From Chloroflexota bacterium (GTDB lineage: Bacteria; Chloroflexota; Chloroflexia; Chloroflexales; Roseiflexaceae), in assembly GCA_013388755.1 (NCBI GenBank), contig JACAEQ010000099.1, positions 1 through 49,820 on the forward strand: a stretch of DNA of 49,820 nt. The letters run 5' to 3'. Position 1 is the stretch's first letter, and every line of letters begins with the position of its first letter. Made by a program: the position numbers and the translations under genes. The notes under the pieces were generated by a model. That model had not been told where the DNA came from. It made no database searches and saw only the letters and a list, made by a program, of their open reading frames with translations. Shown here in pieces: positions 15,277 through 23,940 of this stretch.

Positions 15277-16515
15277 TTACACGCCGCTACCGCTCCCGGA
15301 TGACACTGCCGCCAGCGCTCGCTCCAGCCCGTTTCGCAGCGGTTCTTCGGTGTAGCGTAGCGCATTGGCGCGACCACGGCGTATCAGGTCGGCGCGCAAC
15401 GCGGCATCCTGCTTGATCGCCAGGATGGCGTCGGCGATCGTGCAGGCCCCGACAAAGTGCTGCCACCCGCCCGAGCTGTGTATCGCAGAGTCAATCGGTT
15501 CGAGCAGGTATGCGCCATCGCCAACCACCTCGGCCATGGCGCTACGATCGTTGGTCACCGCTGCAGGCACGTCGCAGAGCGCGGCCTCCAGCGGCGCCAG
15601 TTCGAACGCGCCGCAGTATGGCACATTGACGACCAGATCGCACACGTTCAGCCGTTCAACATAGCTGTACGCTGGCGGAATGGCCGGGTGATCAGGCGGC
15701 ATCGGCACAGCAATGGGCGTCCCTGGATCGTAGGGTACGCCGGTCAGCTGGCGGAAACCACCCTGGGGAAACAGGACGAGCTCGGCGACCCCAAGCTGAT
15801 CGGCAACATCGGGCAGGTTCCAGCTACTCATCCAGGGATCTTCATTCTTTGGCTGGCAATGAAAATAGGCGACGATATCATCAGCCTGGCCACGTGCGCG
15901 CAGACGTTGCAGGGCGAGCATGACACGCGGCTGCTGCTTGCGCTCGGTGTTGCGCCCGAACACCCCGACGACAAAACGCCCATCAAGGCCGGCTGCGCGG
16001 CGTAACTCGGCCCGGTTCGGCAATGGGCGAAATTGAGCCGGATCGACCGGGTGCGGTGCGGCAATAACGTGCCGCATGCCCAGTGAGGCGCAGTATGCCG
16101 CTGCAGCGTATGTCGGCGTCAGCGCGGCGCGAAAGCCATGTAACACATCCATCAGGTCACGGTTGAACGGAATAGAGTCAATCACAAAGTGCGCAATCGC
16201 CGGGCCGGCCCAGCCGCCCTCGCGTGCGGCAGCGGCAAAGCGCGCCACCGAGCCAAGATCGTAGTGAATGAACAGCAGGTCGGGGCATTCATCGGCCAGG
16301 AACACAGGAAGCAGATCGAGCGCATCTTTCTGGTCACGCGGCATCGGCGTAATCCGGCATGGGTAGCGCGCCGGGTCAAACGGCTGTTCTGCGCCGCACA
16401 CACCGAAAACGACCGTCTCATGGCCCATGTCGGCAAGCATGCGCACCAGGTGCAATGCGTGGACGCCAAAACCGGTGGCAACAGAAGGGGATTCGGAAAT
16501 GAGCGCGATTTTCAT
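15277..16515 (-). CDS. Glycosyltransferase (GT4-like, GT-B fold)
   Basis: A 412-residue cytoplasmic enzyme expected to transfer a sugar from a nucleotide-sugar donor; substrate unknown. The N-terminal Rossmann half begins MKIALISESPSVATGFGVHALHLVRMLADMGHETVVFG, the glycine-rich acceptor loop of GT4/GT1 proteins. FVVGVFGRNTERKQQP starts the second Rossmann half, and YCGAFELAPLEAALCDVPAAVT contains the E-x7-E-like donor-binding motif near residue 330. The last helix ends ALRYTEEPLRNGLERALAAV. The start at 16515 has GGAGGAGG directly upstream; the ORF to 16665 has no such site. It is divergent from nuoF, and no polysaccharide cluster surrounds it. Confidence 0.85.
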   Translation of the reverse strand: MKIALISESPSVATGFGVHALHLVRMLADMGHETVVFGVCGAEQPFDPARYPCRITPMPRDQKDALDLLPVFLADECPDLLFIHYDLGSVARFAAAAREGGWAGPAIAHFVIDSIPFNRDLMDVLHGFRAALTPTYAAAAYCASLGMRHVIAAPHPVDPAQFRPLPNRAELRRAAGLDGRFVVGVFGRNTERKQQPRVMLALQRLRARGQADDIVAYFHCQPKNEDPWMSSWNLPDVADQLGVAELVLFPQGGFRQLTGVPYDPGTPIAVPMPPDHPAIPPAYSYVERLNVCDLVVNVPYCGAFELAPLEAALCDVPAAVTNDRSAMAEVVGDGAYLLEPIDSAIHSSGGWQHFVGACTIADAILAIKQDAALRADLIRRGRANALRYTEEPLRNGLERALAAVSSGSGSGV

Positions 16516-16537
16516 GAGGATGGCCTCCTCCACAGCC

Positions 16538-16543
16538 ATTATA
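16538..16543 (-). promoter_or_regulatory. Candidate -10 for the glycosyltransferase gene
   Basis: A perfect TATAAT on the minus strand, 22 nt before the ATG at 16515. The -35 region (near 16561-16566) does not match consensus, so the assignment is tentative. Confidence 0.38.
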
Positions 16544-16711
16544 TGATACGGCGCGGCGCGCCACCGTGGATCTGCGCGCGCCGCGCACATCTCTTTGTGA
16601 GCCTGCGGCAGCAGCGTGCTGTGTCCCCTCTGCACGCGCCATGGCACGTCGCCCCACCAGCGCAAAACCTATGCATGCGAGACCTGTGAACTCGTACGTA
16701 CTTTGTGCCAT

Positions 16712-16740
16712 TTGACACGAATCCCCCATGGTGGTAGAGT
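16712..16740 (+). promoter_or_regulatory. Sigma-70 type promoter of the nuo operon
   Basis: Perfect TTGACA (16712-16717), 17-nt spacer, TAGAGT (16735-16740). The predicted transcript starts near 16747, about 68 nt before nuoF. This is the best -35/-10 pair in the window. Confidence 0.6.
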
Positions 16741-16814
16741 AAGCGCCTGAAACAACATCTCTGCTGGCACTGCCGGCTCTGTGTGACGAGCGCTGGAAAG
16801 CGAGCCTCCTGTCT

Positions 16815-18113
16815 ATGCCTCCGCTCACCGAACACGTCGTCCTCCGCGATCTTGATATTGTGAATATCGCTGATTTCGACGTCTATTTGCAGCATGGCGG
16901 TTACGAGGCGCTCCGCAGCGCAGTGACCGAGCACACACCGGCCGACATCGTCCAGGTGGTGAAGGATGCTGGTCTGCGGGGCCGTGGCGGCGCCGGGTTT
17001 CCCGCCGGCGTGAAGTGGGGATTCCTGCCAAAGGGAGTGTACCCGCGTTACCTGTTGTGCAACTGTGACGAGAGCGAGCCCGGCACCTTCAACAACCACC
17101 AGATTATTGACCGCAATCCGCACCAGTTGATCGAGGGCATTGCGATCTCGGCCTATGCGATCGAGGCGCATACCGCGTTCATCTATGTGCGCGGCGAGTT
17201 TGCCGCCGCTGCACGTGGCCTCGAACGAGCGATCGCCCGGGCCTATGCACACGGCTTCCTCGGCAAGGATATCTTCGGCAGGGGGTACGACCTCGATATC
17301 TTCGTGCACCGCGGCGCAGGCGCCTATATCTGTGGCGAAGAGACGGCGTTGATGGAGTCGCTTGAGGGGAAGATCGGCCAGCCGCGTCTCCGCCCGCCGT
17401 TCCCCGCCGTTGCCGGGCTGTACGGCAAGCCGACGATTATTAATAATGTCGAGACGCTGGCCAATGTGCCGATGATTGTGCGTAACGGCGCAGCCTGGTA
17501 TCGCCAGTTCGGCACCGAAAAGAGCCCCGGCACCAAGGTCTTCTCGATTGCCGGCCACGTGAAACGCCCCGGCAACTATGAAGCTCCGTTCGGCACCCCG
17601 CTGCGTGAGTTGCTCTATTCGCCCGACTATTGCCAGGGGATACGCGGCGACCGCAAAGTCAAAATTGTTGTGCCTGGCGGCGCCTCGGCCGGCTGGCTCA
17701 CCGCGCACGATCTCGATGTGACCATGGATTATGAGGCGCTGGCCGCAAAAGGCAGCATGCTCGGCTCCGGCGGCGTGATTGTGCTCGATGAGACCGTCAG
17801 CGCAGTCGAAGTCGCCTATAAAATGGATGAGTTCTTCAAGCACGAGTCGTGCGGCAAATGCACGCCCTGCCGTGAAGGCACGTACTTCCTGGTCAAGGTA
17901 CTGCATCGCATCAACCATGGCCACGGCCGCAAGGACGATATCCCCTTACTGCACGATGTGTATAACCAGATGGCGGGCAACTGCTTCTGCCTGCTTGGCG
18001 AAAGCGCAGTCGTGCCTATCCGGAGTGCGCTGCGGCTCTTCCCGCATGAGTTCGAACAGGCGATCAGCCGCGCCGGTAATGGCCACGCCATCCCGCTCAT
18101 ACCGGCGCATTGA
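16815..18113 (+). CDS. nuoF: NADH-quinone oxidoreductase subunit F
   Basis: A 432-residue NADH-oxidising subunit of complex I. It binds NADH, FMN and cluster N3 on the cytoplasmic side. FMN/NADH motif GRGGAGFPAG lies at residues about 56-64, with CDESEPGTFNN, GAGAYICGEETALMESLEGK and PTIINNVETLANVP all conserved. The 4Fe-4S ligands are ESCGKCTPCREGT (Cys near 345, 348, 351) plus Cys in NCFCLLGE (about 389). The length is normal. It is the first gene of the nuo cluster; its usual partner nuoE is not in front of it, where a divergent glycosyltransferase lies instead, so the 2Fe-2S subunit must come from elsewhere. A tiny ORF follows 9 nt downstream. Confidence 0.97.
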   Translation: MPPLTEHVVLRDLDIVNIADFDVYLQHGGYEALRSAVTEHTPADIVQVVKDAGLRGRGGAGFPAGVKWGFLPKGVYPRYLLCNCDESEPGTFNNHQIIDRNPHQLIEGIAISAYAIEAHTAFIYVRGEFAAAARGLERAIARAYAHGFLGKDIFGRGYDLDIFVHRGAGAYICGEETALMESLEGKIGQPRLRPPFPAVAGLYGKPTIINNVETLANVPMIVRNGAAWYRQFGTEKSPGTKVFSIAGHVKRPGNYEAPFGTPLRELLYSPDYCQGIRGDRKVKIVVPGGASAGWLTAHDLDVTMDYEALAAKGSMLGSGGVIVLDETVSAVEVAYKMDEFFKHESCGKCTPCREGTYFLVKVLHRINHGHGRKDDIPLLHDVYNQMAGNCFCLLGESAVVPIRSALRLFPHEFEQAISRAGNGHAIPLIPAH

Positions 18114-18122
18114 GGTTCCTTG

Positions 18123-18251
18123 ATGACGATCACCATACGCTCGATCGGTACAATCGTCGAGGCCCTGCCGGACTCGAGCGCGGCCGATGCGCTCGCGCCG
18201 CCGCTGCTCACTGAACTCTCCTGTGACGCCAATCGCTGTGCTGAATTCTGA
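18123..18251 (+). CDS. Small ORF between nuoF and nuoG, unknown
   Basis: A 42-codon ORF starting MTITIRSIGTIVEALP and ending SCDANRCAEF, placed 9 nt after nuoF and 47 nt before nuoG in the same direction, with GAGG 7 nt before the ATG. It has two cysteines near its end. I recognise no family. Its position and ribosome site make translation plausible, but it may equally be a short non-coding spacer. Confidence 0.35.
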   Translation: MTITIRSIGTIVEALPDSSAADALAPPLLTELSCDANRCAEF

Positions 18252-18298
18252 CTCTTCCCGACCGCAACGGAGCGGCGCTAGGCAAGTGAGCGAGAGCT

Positions 18299-21055
18299 AT
18301 GCCTGATGTGACGCTGGTCATTAATGGACAGACAGTGACCGTCCCGGCCGGAACCAATATCGTTGACGCGGCGCGTGCCGCCGGCGTCGCGATACCGGTC
18401 TTCTGTTATCATCCCAGGCTTCCGCCGGTCGGCATGTGCCGTATGTGCCTCGTCGAAGTCTGGACGCCGCGGGTAGACCCGGCGACTCGCCAGGTGGTGA
18501 TCGGCGACGACGGCAAGCCAGTGATGGCGCTGATGATGGGGAAGCTCCAGCCGGGATGCGTGACACCGGTCAGCGACGGTATGGAGGTTCGCACCGCTAC
18601 CGAGAAGGTGCATGTTGCGCAGAAGGGGCAACTTGAGTTTCTACTTACCTCCCACCCGCTCGATTGCCCGGTCTGTGACAAGGGCGGCGAGTGTCCGTTG
18701 CAGAACCTGACCATGCAGTTTGGCCCCAGCACATCGCGCTTCGACTATGGTGACAAGATCCATTTTGAGAAGCCTATCCCGCTCGGCGACCTGATCTACC
18801 TCGACCGCGAACGCTGTATTCTCTGCTCGCGCTGTGTGCGCTTCCAGGACGAACTTGCCGGTGACCCGGTGCTTGGCTTCGATCATCGCGGCCGGGCCTG
18901 GGAGATTATCTCGAAGTCCGATCCGCCGTTCGATTCGAAGTTCTCCGGCAACACGACCGATATCTGCCCGGTGGGCGCATTGACCAGCGCCGACTTTCGC
19001 TTCAAGGCGCGAGTCTGGGAAGTGCGCCCGACGGCCAGCATCTGCCCGCATTGCCCCGTCGGTTGTAATCTCTCGCTCGACATGCGGCACGATAAGTTGA
19101 TGCGAGTGATGCCGCGTGAAAATGATTATGTCAATGAAATCTGGATCTGCGACAAGGGACGGTTCGGCATGCGCTTTATCGAAAGCGCGGACCGGTTGCG
19201 CCACCCGCTGATCCGCAAGGGCGATTCGCTCGTGCCTGCACCATGGGATGAAGCTATCGCGCTGGTGGCGGAGAAGCTGTCGCAGATTCGCGAGCATGCC
19301 GGTGCTGCGTCTCTTGGCGGCCTGGCCGGGCCGGAGTTACCCAACGAGGATCTCTACCTGTTCCAGAAGCTGGTTCGCCAGACGCTTGGCTCGCCCAACC
19401 TCGACTGCTCTACCGGCGCATCCGGGGCACCGGAGGTGGTCGATCTCGCCGCAACGCTCGGCGTGGGTCGGGGAACCAATCTCGCAAAGTCTGGCGCCGG
19501 TACGGCGGTCCTGATCATGGGAGCCGACCCGGAGGAGGAAGCGCCACTGTATGTGCTGCGCCTGCGCGGGATTGTTGCGCGCGGTGGCGATCTGACAGTC
19601 ATCAATCCGTACCCGACCAAGCTGGAACGTTCCGCTGCGCGTAGCATCCGGCCGCACGCCGGCTTCGAGGCATTTGCTGCGCTGGCGCTGGTCAAAGCCG
19701 TACTTGACCAGGGGCTGATAGCGACCGAGTTCGTGACTGCGCGGGTGCAGGGGCTTGATGAACTTACTGCGCGCCTGCGCGAGCAGAGCGTCGAGTCGCT
19801 CTGTGAAACGGCCGGAGTAAGCGAGGCGAGCGTGCGCGCTGCGGCGCAGGCCTTTGCAACTGCGGAGCATGCTATCATCATTTATGGCCGCGCGGCGCTG
19901 GCAGCAGGCGAGGATGTGTTGCGCGCCCTGACCGACCTGGCGCTCCTGACCGGCAAAGCCGGCAGGCCGGGTAGCGGCGTTATTGCGCTCCTCCCTGGAG
20001 GCAATGCGCGCGGCGCGCTCGACATGGGCGTGCATCCCGGCGCCGGCTCCAGGCGCGGCATGGGAGCGCGCGAGATGTGGGCCGCGGCGCGCGATGGCCG
20101 GCTGCGCGGTATGATCATCGCTGGCATGGACCCGGCGCGCGACAATCCCGCGATTGCCGCGGCGCTTGACGCGCTGGAGTTCGTCGTCGTGCAGGATATC
20201 TTTCTGACCGAGACGGCGCAGCGTGCGGATGTGGTGCTACCTACGGCATCTATCGCCGGTCGCGAGGGAACGTTCACGAATGCCGAGCGGCGCGTGCAGC
20301 GCTTTCGCCAGGCGCGCATCCCTGAGTATAACACCCCGGCGGGCTGGGAGGTCATGCAACGAATAGCGCGCGCGCTGCCACCTGGCAGGAGCGAATCGGT
20401 CACGGATGCCCGGCCGGTCGCCGGTCGTCGCGCGCAACGCGCCAGCGGCGCCACCGCTACCGCCACGATGGATGCGCCACCTGCCACGTGGGATTATGCC
20501 GTTGCCAGCGATGTGGCGGATGAAATCGCGGCGACCGTGCGCGGGTATGCCGGGACGACCTATGCCAGCCTGGGATTGACACGCGCGCCGGAGTGGGGTC
20601 GCCAGCCGGATGAGGCGGTCTACTACGATGGTACATCCTATCAGAATGCCGAAGGGATCGGCATCCAGATTGCCGCCACTGCCGATGACCCGAAGACGGT
20701 CTTTGCGCTCAGGGCCCGCGTCCCTGCACCGTTCACCCGCCACGCCACGCGCCCCTATTTGTTACTGGCGGTCACACGTGCGTATGACGGCGGCGAATGG
20801 GGCCGTGAGTCGAAGTTGCGGTCGCGCATGGTTCCACCACACGTTATCCTGAGTGTGGCTGACGCTGCAGCGCACAGTGTGGCGCCGGGCGCGATCGTGC
20901 GGTTAGAGTCTGATGCCGGGAGGATCGAATTGCCGGTTCAGATCGAGGTCACCCTGCCGCAAGGTCTTGTCCTGATCCCTGATGTGTGCGGCACGCCCTT
21001 GAGCACGATCCAGACCGGGCCGCAGACGTGGGTGGCGATCTCGCGTGTGGCGTAG
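18299..21055 (+). CDS. nuoG: NADH-quinone oxidoreductase subunit G
   Basis: A 918-residue iron-sulfur subunit in the peripheral arm of complex I. Ligands in order: 2Fe-2S N1b (Cys36, 47, 50, 87), the His-ligated N5 cluster (His119, Cys123, 126, 132), N4 (Cys173, 176, 179, 223), and the additional N7 site (Cys249, 252, 256, 284), which only some bacterial NuoG proteins keep. A molybdopterin-oxidoreductase-like domain fills the rest, closing with a dinucleotide-binding-like beta domain (ILSVADAAAHSVAPGAIVRLES). A low-complexity Arg/Ala insertion lies near residues 700-725. No molybdenum cofactor role is expected in this family. The start is at MPDVTLVINGQ; the ribosome site (GCGAGAG) is modest. 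It is followed 23 nt later by nuoH. Confidence 0.96.
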   Translation: MPDVTLVINGQTVTVPAGTNIVDAARAAGVAIPVFCYHPRLPPVGMCRMCLVEVWTPRVDPATRQVVIGDDGKPVMALMMGKLQPGCVTPVSDGMEVRTATEKVHVAQKGQLEFLLTSHPLDCPVCDKGGECPLQNLTMQFGPSTSRFDYGDKIHFEKPIPLGDLIYLDRERCILCSRCVRFQDELAGDPVLGFDHRGRAWEIISKSDPPFDSKFSGNTTDICPVGALTSADFRFKARVWEVRPTASICPHCPVGCNLSLDMRHDKLMRVMPRENDYVNEIWICDKGRFGMRFIESADRLRHPLIRKGDSLVPAPWDEAIALVAEKLSQIREHAGAASLGGLAGPELPNEDLYLFQKLVRQTLGSPNLDCSTGASGAPEVVDLAATLGVGRGTNLAKSGAGTAVLIMGADPEEEAPLYVLRLRGIVARGGDLTVINPYPTKLERSAARSIRPHAGFEAFAALALVKAVLDQGLIATEFVTARVQGLDELTARLREQSVESLCETAGVSEASVRAAAQAFATAEHAIIIYGRAALAAGEDVLRALTDLALLTGKAGRPGSGVIALLPGGNARGALDMGVHPGAGSRRGMGAREMWAAARDGRLRGMIIAGMDPARDNPAIAAALDALEFVVVQDIFLTETAQRADVVLPTASIAGREGTFTNAERRVQRFRQARIPEYNTPAGWEVMQRIARALPPGRSESVTDARPVAGRRAQRASGATATATMDAPPATWDYAVASDVADEIAATVRGYAGTTYASLGLTRAPEWGRQPDEAVYYDGTSYQNAEGIGIQIAATADDPKTVFALRARVPAPFTRHATRPYLLLAVTRAYDGGEWGRESKLRSRMVPPHVILSVADAAAHSVAPGAIVRLESDAGRIELPVQIEVTLPQGLVLIPDVCGTPLSTIQTGPQTWVAISRVA

Positions 21056-21078
21056 CGTAACCTTGCAACGAGGCCTGT

Positions 21079-22245
21079 ATGACCCGGGTTGATATTGTTA
21101 TTCTGATCGTCAAGTGCATCGTGCTGGCGCTGGCGGCAACCGGTGTCTTCGCCTATTTCACACTCTTTGAACGGCGATTGCTGGCGCGTATGCAGAATCG
21201 GGTCGGTCCGAATCGCGCGGGTCCCGCCGGCTTCCTGCAACCCATCGCCGACGCACTCAAACTCTTTTTCAAGGAGGATGTGACACCGCTCCTGGCCGAC
21301 CGCCGGGTCTACCTGATCTCGCCGGCATTTGCCATCGTTCCGGCATTGATTATCTGGGCAACGATCCCGCTGGGTATGTGGCCGGACGGGCGCGGTGGCA
21401 ACTGGTTGCAACTGGCCGAGGTCAACGTCGGCATCCTGTACCTCCTGGCAGTGACATCCATTGGTGTCTACGGCATTGCGATTGCGGGCTGGGCATCGAA
21501 TAACAAGTACTCAATGCTGGGCGGTGTCCGTGCTTCGGCGCAGGTCATCTCGTATGAACTGGCGCTCGGCCTGGCGGTGCTGGGCGCAGTGATGCAGGCG
21601 CAGAGTTTCAGTACGGCCGAAATCGTTGAACGGCAGACCCTGATGTGGAACGTCGTGCCGCAGTTTCTTGGCTTTGTGGTCTTTATTATTGCGGCAACCG
21701 CCGAAGTGGTGCGCGCGCCGTTCGACCTGGTCGAGGCCGAGCAGGAACTGGTCGGCGGCTATAACACCGAGTATAGTTCGATGAAATTCGCGCTGTTCTT
21801 CATGTCGGAGTATGTCAAGCTGGTAGCGATGAATGCGATTGCCGTGACACTCTTTCTTGGCGGCTGGCAGTTCCCCGGCCTGCAAACGCTGGCAGCAGCA
21901 GCGACACAGCAATATGGGTTCGTCATCGGTAACGCCGTGCTCGGGCTGGCGTCGCTGGGCGCGTTTCTGCTCAAGGTGATGTTGCTTTCTTTCGTCTCGG
22001 TGTGGGTCCGCGCCACCCTGCCGCGCGTGCGATACGATCAACTGATGGACCTCGGCTGGAAGGTGCTGTTGCCGTTATCACTGGCGAATGTCGTTGTGAC
22101 GGCGGTGCTCAATGTGTTCCTGCCGGATAGCCCGGTGGTGACGGCCATTGCCGGCCTGGTCATTGGCACCGGAATCCTGCTGGCCACCGCGGCAATTGGC
22201 CGCCCGGGCAAAGAGAAACGGCGTGTTACACTGGTGCAGGGGTAG
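21079..22245 (+). CDS. nuoH: NADH-quinone oxidoreductase subunit H
   Basis: A 388-residue membrane subunit that joins the peripheral and membrane arms and lines the quinone site. It has about eight hydrophobic helices and the family's conserved loops: [66 protein letters not shown], and [33 protein letters not shown], carrying acidic residues of the E-channel. The C-terminal helix [17 protein letters not shown] is normal. GAGG precedes the ATG. The length is slightly above E. coli NuoH. Confidence 0.97.
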   Translation: MTRVDIVILIVKCIVLALAATGVFAYFTLFERRLLARMQNRVGPNRAGPAGFLQPIADALKLFFKEDVTPLLADRRVYLISPAFAIVPALIIWATIPLGMWPDGRGGNWLQLAEVNVGILYLLAVTSIGVYGIAIAGWASNNKYSMLGGVRASAQVISYELALGLAVLGAVMQAQSFSTAEIVERQTLMWNVVPQFLGFVVFIIAATAEVVRAPFDLVEAEQELVGGYNTEYSSMKFALFFMSEYVKLVAMNAIAVTLFLGGWQFPGLQTLAAAATQQYGFVIGNAVLGLASLGAFLLKVMLLSFVSVWVRATLPRVRYDQLMDLGWKVLLPLSLANVVVTAVLNVFLPDSPVVTAIAGLVIGTGILLATAAIGRPGKEKRRVTLVQG

Positions 22246-22286
22246 CGGCGGCAGATAGATTCGAAAGAAATGGAGCGCAACACGCG

Positions 22287-22784
22287 ATGATCGGAGCGAT
22301 CTTTAAGGGCCTGGGAACGACGCTCAAATATCTCTTTCGCAAGCCGGTCACGGTCGAGTATCCCGACGTCAAGCGCCCGGTGCGTGAGCGATTCCGCGGT
22401 CGCCACCAGCTCAAGCGCTTCGCCAATGGCCTGGAGCGGTGCATCGGTTGCTCGCTGTGTGCCGCAGCCTGCCCTGCCGACGCCATCCTGGTTGTGCCGG
22501 CGGAAAACGACCCCGCGGCGCCACACTCGCCTGGCGAGCGCTACGCGGCACGCTATGAGATCAATATGCTGCGCTGCATTTATTGCGGTTACTGCGAGGA
22601 TGCCTGCCCGACGAATGCGATCGTCCTCGAACACCAGTATGAGATCTCGTTCTACGACCGCAAGAGTTCGGTGTTGACCAAGACAGAGCTGCTGGTCGCG
22701 CCTGACAGAGGGCATGGCGAGATCCCGCCGATCTTGCAACAACTGAACCGCCGGCCAAGCCCGCCGGCGCAGATCGATCTCTGA
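22287..22784 (+). CDS. nuoI: NADH-quinone oxidoreductase subunit I
   Basis: A 165-residue ferredoxin-like subunit holding clusters N6a and N6b that pass electrons toward N2. Two classic 4Fe-4S motifs are complete: Cys52, 55, 58, 62 (CIGCSLCAAACP) and Cys97, 100, 103, 107 (CIYCGYCEDACP). The N-terminal amphipathic part FKGLGTTLKYLFRKPVTVEYP anchors it to the membrane arm, and RHQLKRFANGLERC is typical. It lies 41 nt after nuoH. Confidence 0.97.
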   Translation: MIGAIFKGLGTTLKYLFRKPVTVEYPDVKRPVRERFRGRHQLKRFANGLERCIGCSLCAAACPADAILVVPAENDPAAPHSPGERYAARYEINMLRCIYCGYCEDACPTNAIVLEHQYEISFYDRKSSVLTKTELLVAPDRGHGEIPPILQQLNRRPSPPAQIDL

Positions 22785-22797
22785 TGGCGAGGCACTG

Positions 22798-23304
22798 ATG
22801 GAGCTCATCCTTTTCTTCATCACCGCAGCAATCGCGGTCGCCGGTGCAGTGGCAATGTTGCTCAGCCCGAACGCCATTCATAGCGCGCTCTTTCTGCTGC
22901 TGAATTTCGTCGCCATCTCGGTGCTGTATCTGTTGCTGCGCGCGCCGTTCCTGTTCGCCGTACAACTGATCGTCTATGCCGGCGCCATCATTGTGCTGTT
23001 TATCTTTGTCGTCATGCTCCTGGGGGCGGAGCACGCCGAGGACGAACGTGAGCGGATCGCCTGGCAGCGCCCGCTGGGCCTGACGCTGGCCGCGATGTTG
23101 CTTGGCCTGATGGGCTATATCGTGTTGCGCGGCGACCAGATGGCGCCGGTGACCGCGCTGAATGAGCAGTTCGCCTCGCCCGAACGTATTGCTGCGGCAT
23201 TGTTCACAACCTATCTCCTGCCGTTCGAGATCACGGCCTTTCTCTTACTGGCAGCAGTGGTTGGCGTGGTGGTGCTGCATCTGTCGGGAGCGAAAAGGAC
23301 CTGA
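22798..23304 (+). CDS. nuoJ: NADH-quinone oxidoreductase subunit J
   Basis: A 168-residue membrane subunit with five predicted helices. The conserved third-helix region [26 protein letters not shown] (about residues 56-81) holds the pi-bulge-type segment important for coupling. [23 protein letters not shown] precedes it, and the last helix ends [15 protein letters not shown]. The gene starts 13 nt after nuoI and ends 2 nt before nuoK, with AAGGA for nuoK inside its tail. Confidence 0.95.
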   Translation: MELILFFITAAIAVAGAVAMLLSPNAIHSALFLLLNFVAISVLYLLLRAPFLFAVQLIVYAGAIIVLFIFVVMLLGAEHAEDERERIAWQRPLGLTLAAMLLGLMGYIVLRGDQMAPVTALNEQFASPERIAAALFTTYLLPFEITAFLLLAAVVGVVVLHLSGAKRT

Positions 23305-23306
23305 GC

Positions 23307-23609
23307 ATGGTTCCTACCAGTTACTACGTGCTGCTCAGCGCCGTGCTGTTCATCCTTGGCGTTATCGGCGTTGTGACCCGGCGGAATGCGCTGGTGCTGT
23401 TTATGTCGGTTGAATTGATGCTCAACTCGGCCAACCTGGCGCTGGTGGCATTTGCAGCGGCACGGCAGGATGTCGCCGGGCAGATCGTCGTGTTCTTCGT
23501 GATCGTTGTGGCCGCTGCTGAGGTTGCGGTGGGCCTGGCGCTCCTCGTGGCGATCTTTCGCTCGAAACGCACCACGGATGTGGATGAGATCCACGCGCTC
23601 CGGGGGTAG
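23307..23609 (+). CDS. nuoK: NADH-quinone oxidoreductase subunit K
   Basis: A 100-residue, three-helix antiporter-like small subunit. [40 protein letters not shown] contains the conserved membrane glutamate (in SVELML, about residue 36), and [19 protein letters not shown] holds the second (AAAEVAVG, about residue 72). Both are needed for proton coupling in studied enzymes. The length is standard. It is followed by an unusual 331-nt gap holding a MITE-like element before nuoL. Confidence 0.96.
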   Translation: MVPTSYYVLLSAVLFILGVIGVVTRRNALVLFMSVELMLNSANLALVAFAAARQDVAGQIVVFFVIVVAAAEVAVGLALLVAIFRSKRTTDVDEIHALRG

Positions 23610-23672
23610 TGCCGGCGCTAACATTGATGCGAGGACGCAGTGTGTCAGCAGGGCGTCTACGTCTGTAACTCG

Positions 23673-23840
23673 TTCTAAGTACCTATCCGAAAACCCATGG
23701 GCATGCGGTCATGGCGAGGAGCGCCAGCGACCGCCTGCAGCGCGCGCAGCGTGGCTGAAGCACTCGAGCGGCGCGAGCGGAGCTTGCTTCGCGCGCGCTC
23801 GCCATGACATGGACCATCGGTGTTCGGACAGGCGCTAACA
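23673..23840. mobile_element. MITE-like element with imperfect terminal inverted repeats, inside the nuo operon
   Basis: The left end CTAAGTACCTATCCGAAAACC (23675-23695) and the right end, inverted, TTAGCGCCTGTCCGAACACC (23839-23820), are imperfect inverted repeats. Inside them the arms GTCATGGCGAG (23708-23718) and its inverse near 23798-23808 continue the pairing. It has no coding capacity. Its right half (23780-23839) is nearly identical to 169-229. The whole could fold into one long hairpin in the nuoK-nuoL leader. No transposase is in the window, so mobilisation would have to be in trans. Flanking bases 23610-23672 and 23841-23940 show nothing else. Confidence 0.65.
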
Positions 23841-23940
23841 GCGGCACGCCTCTCGTATGGCACGCAAGTACGTCAGTCTGCATACCGGGAGACCACTGCC
23901 CCTGCGGTGGGTCGCTTGCCACAAAACAGGATAGATCTCC

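Noticed and set aside
16539-17924. Long minus-strand ORF (461 codons) opposite nuoF
   Set aside because: It is antisense to a clear nuoF with all cofactor motifs; its translation has no recognisable domain and a composition typical of reverse-complement reading of GC-rich genes.
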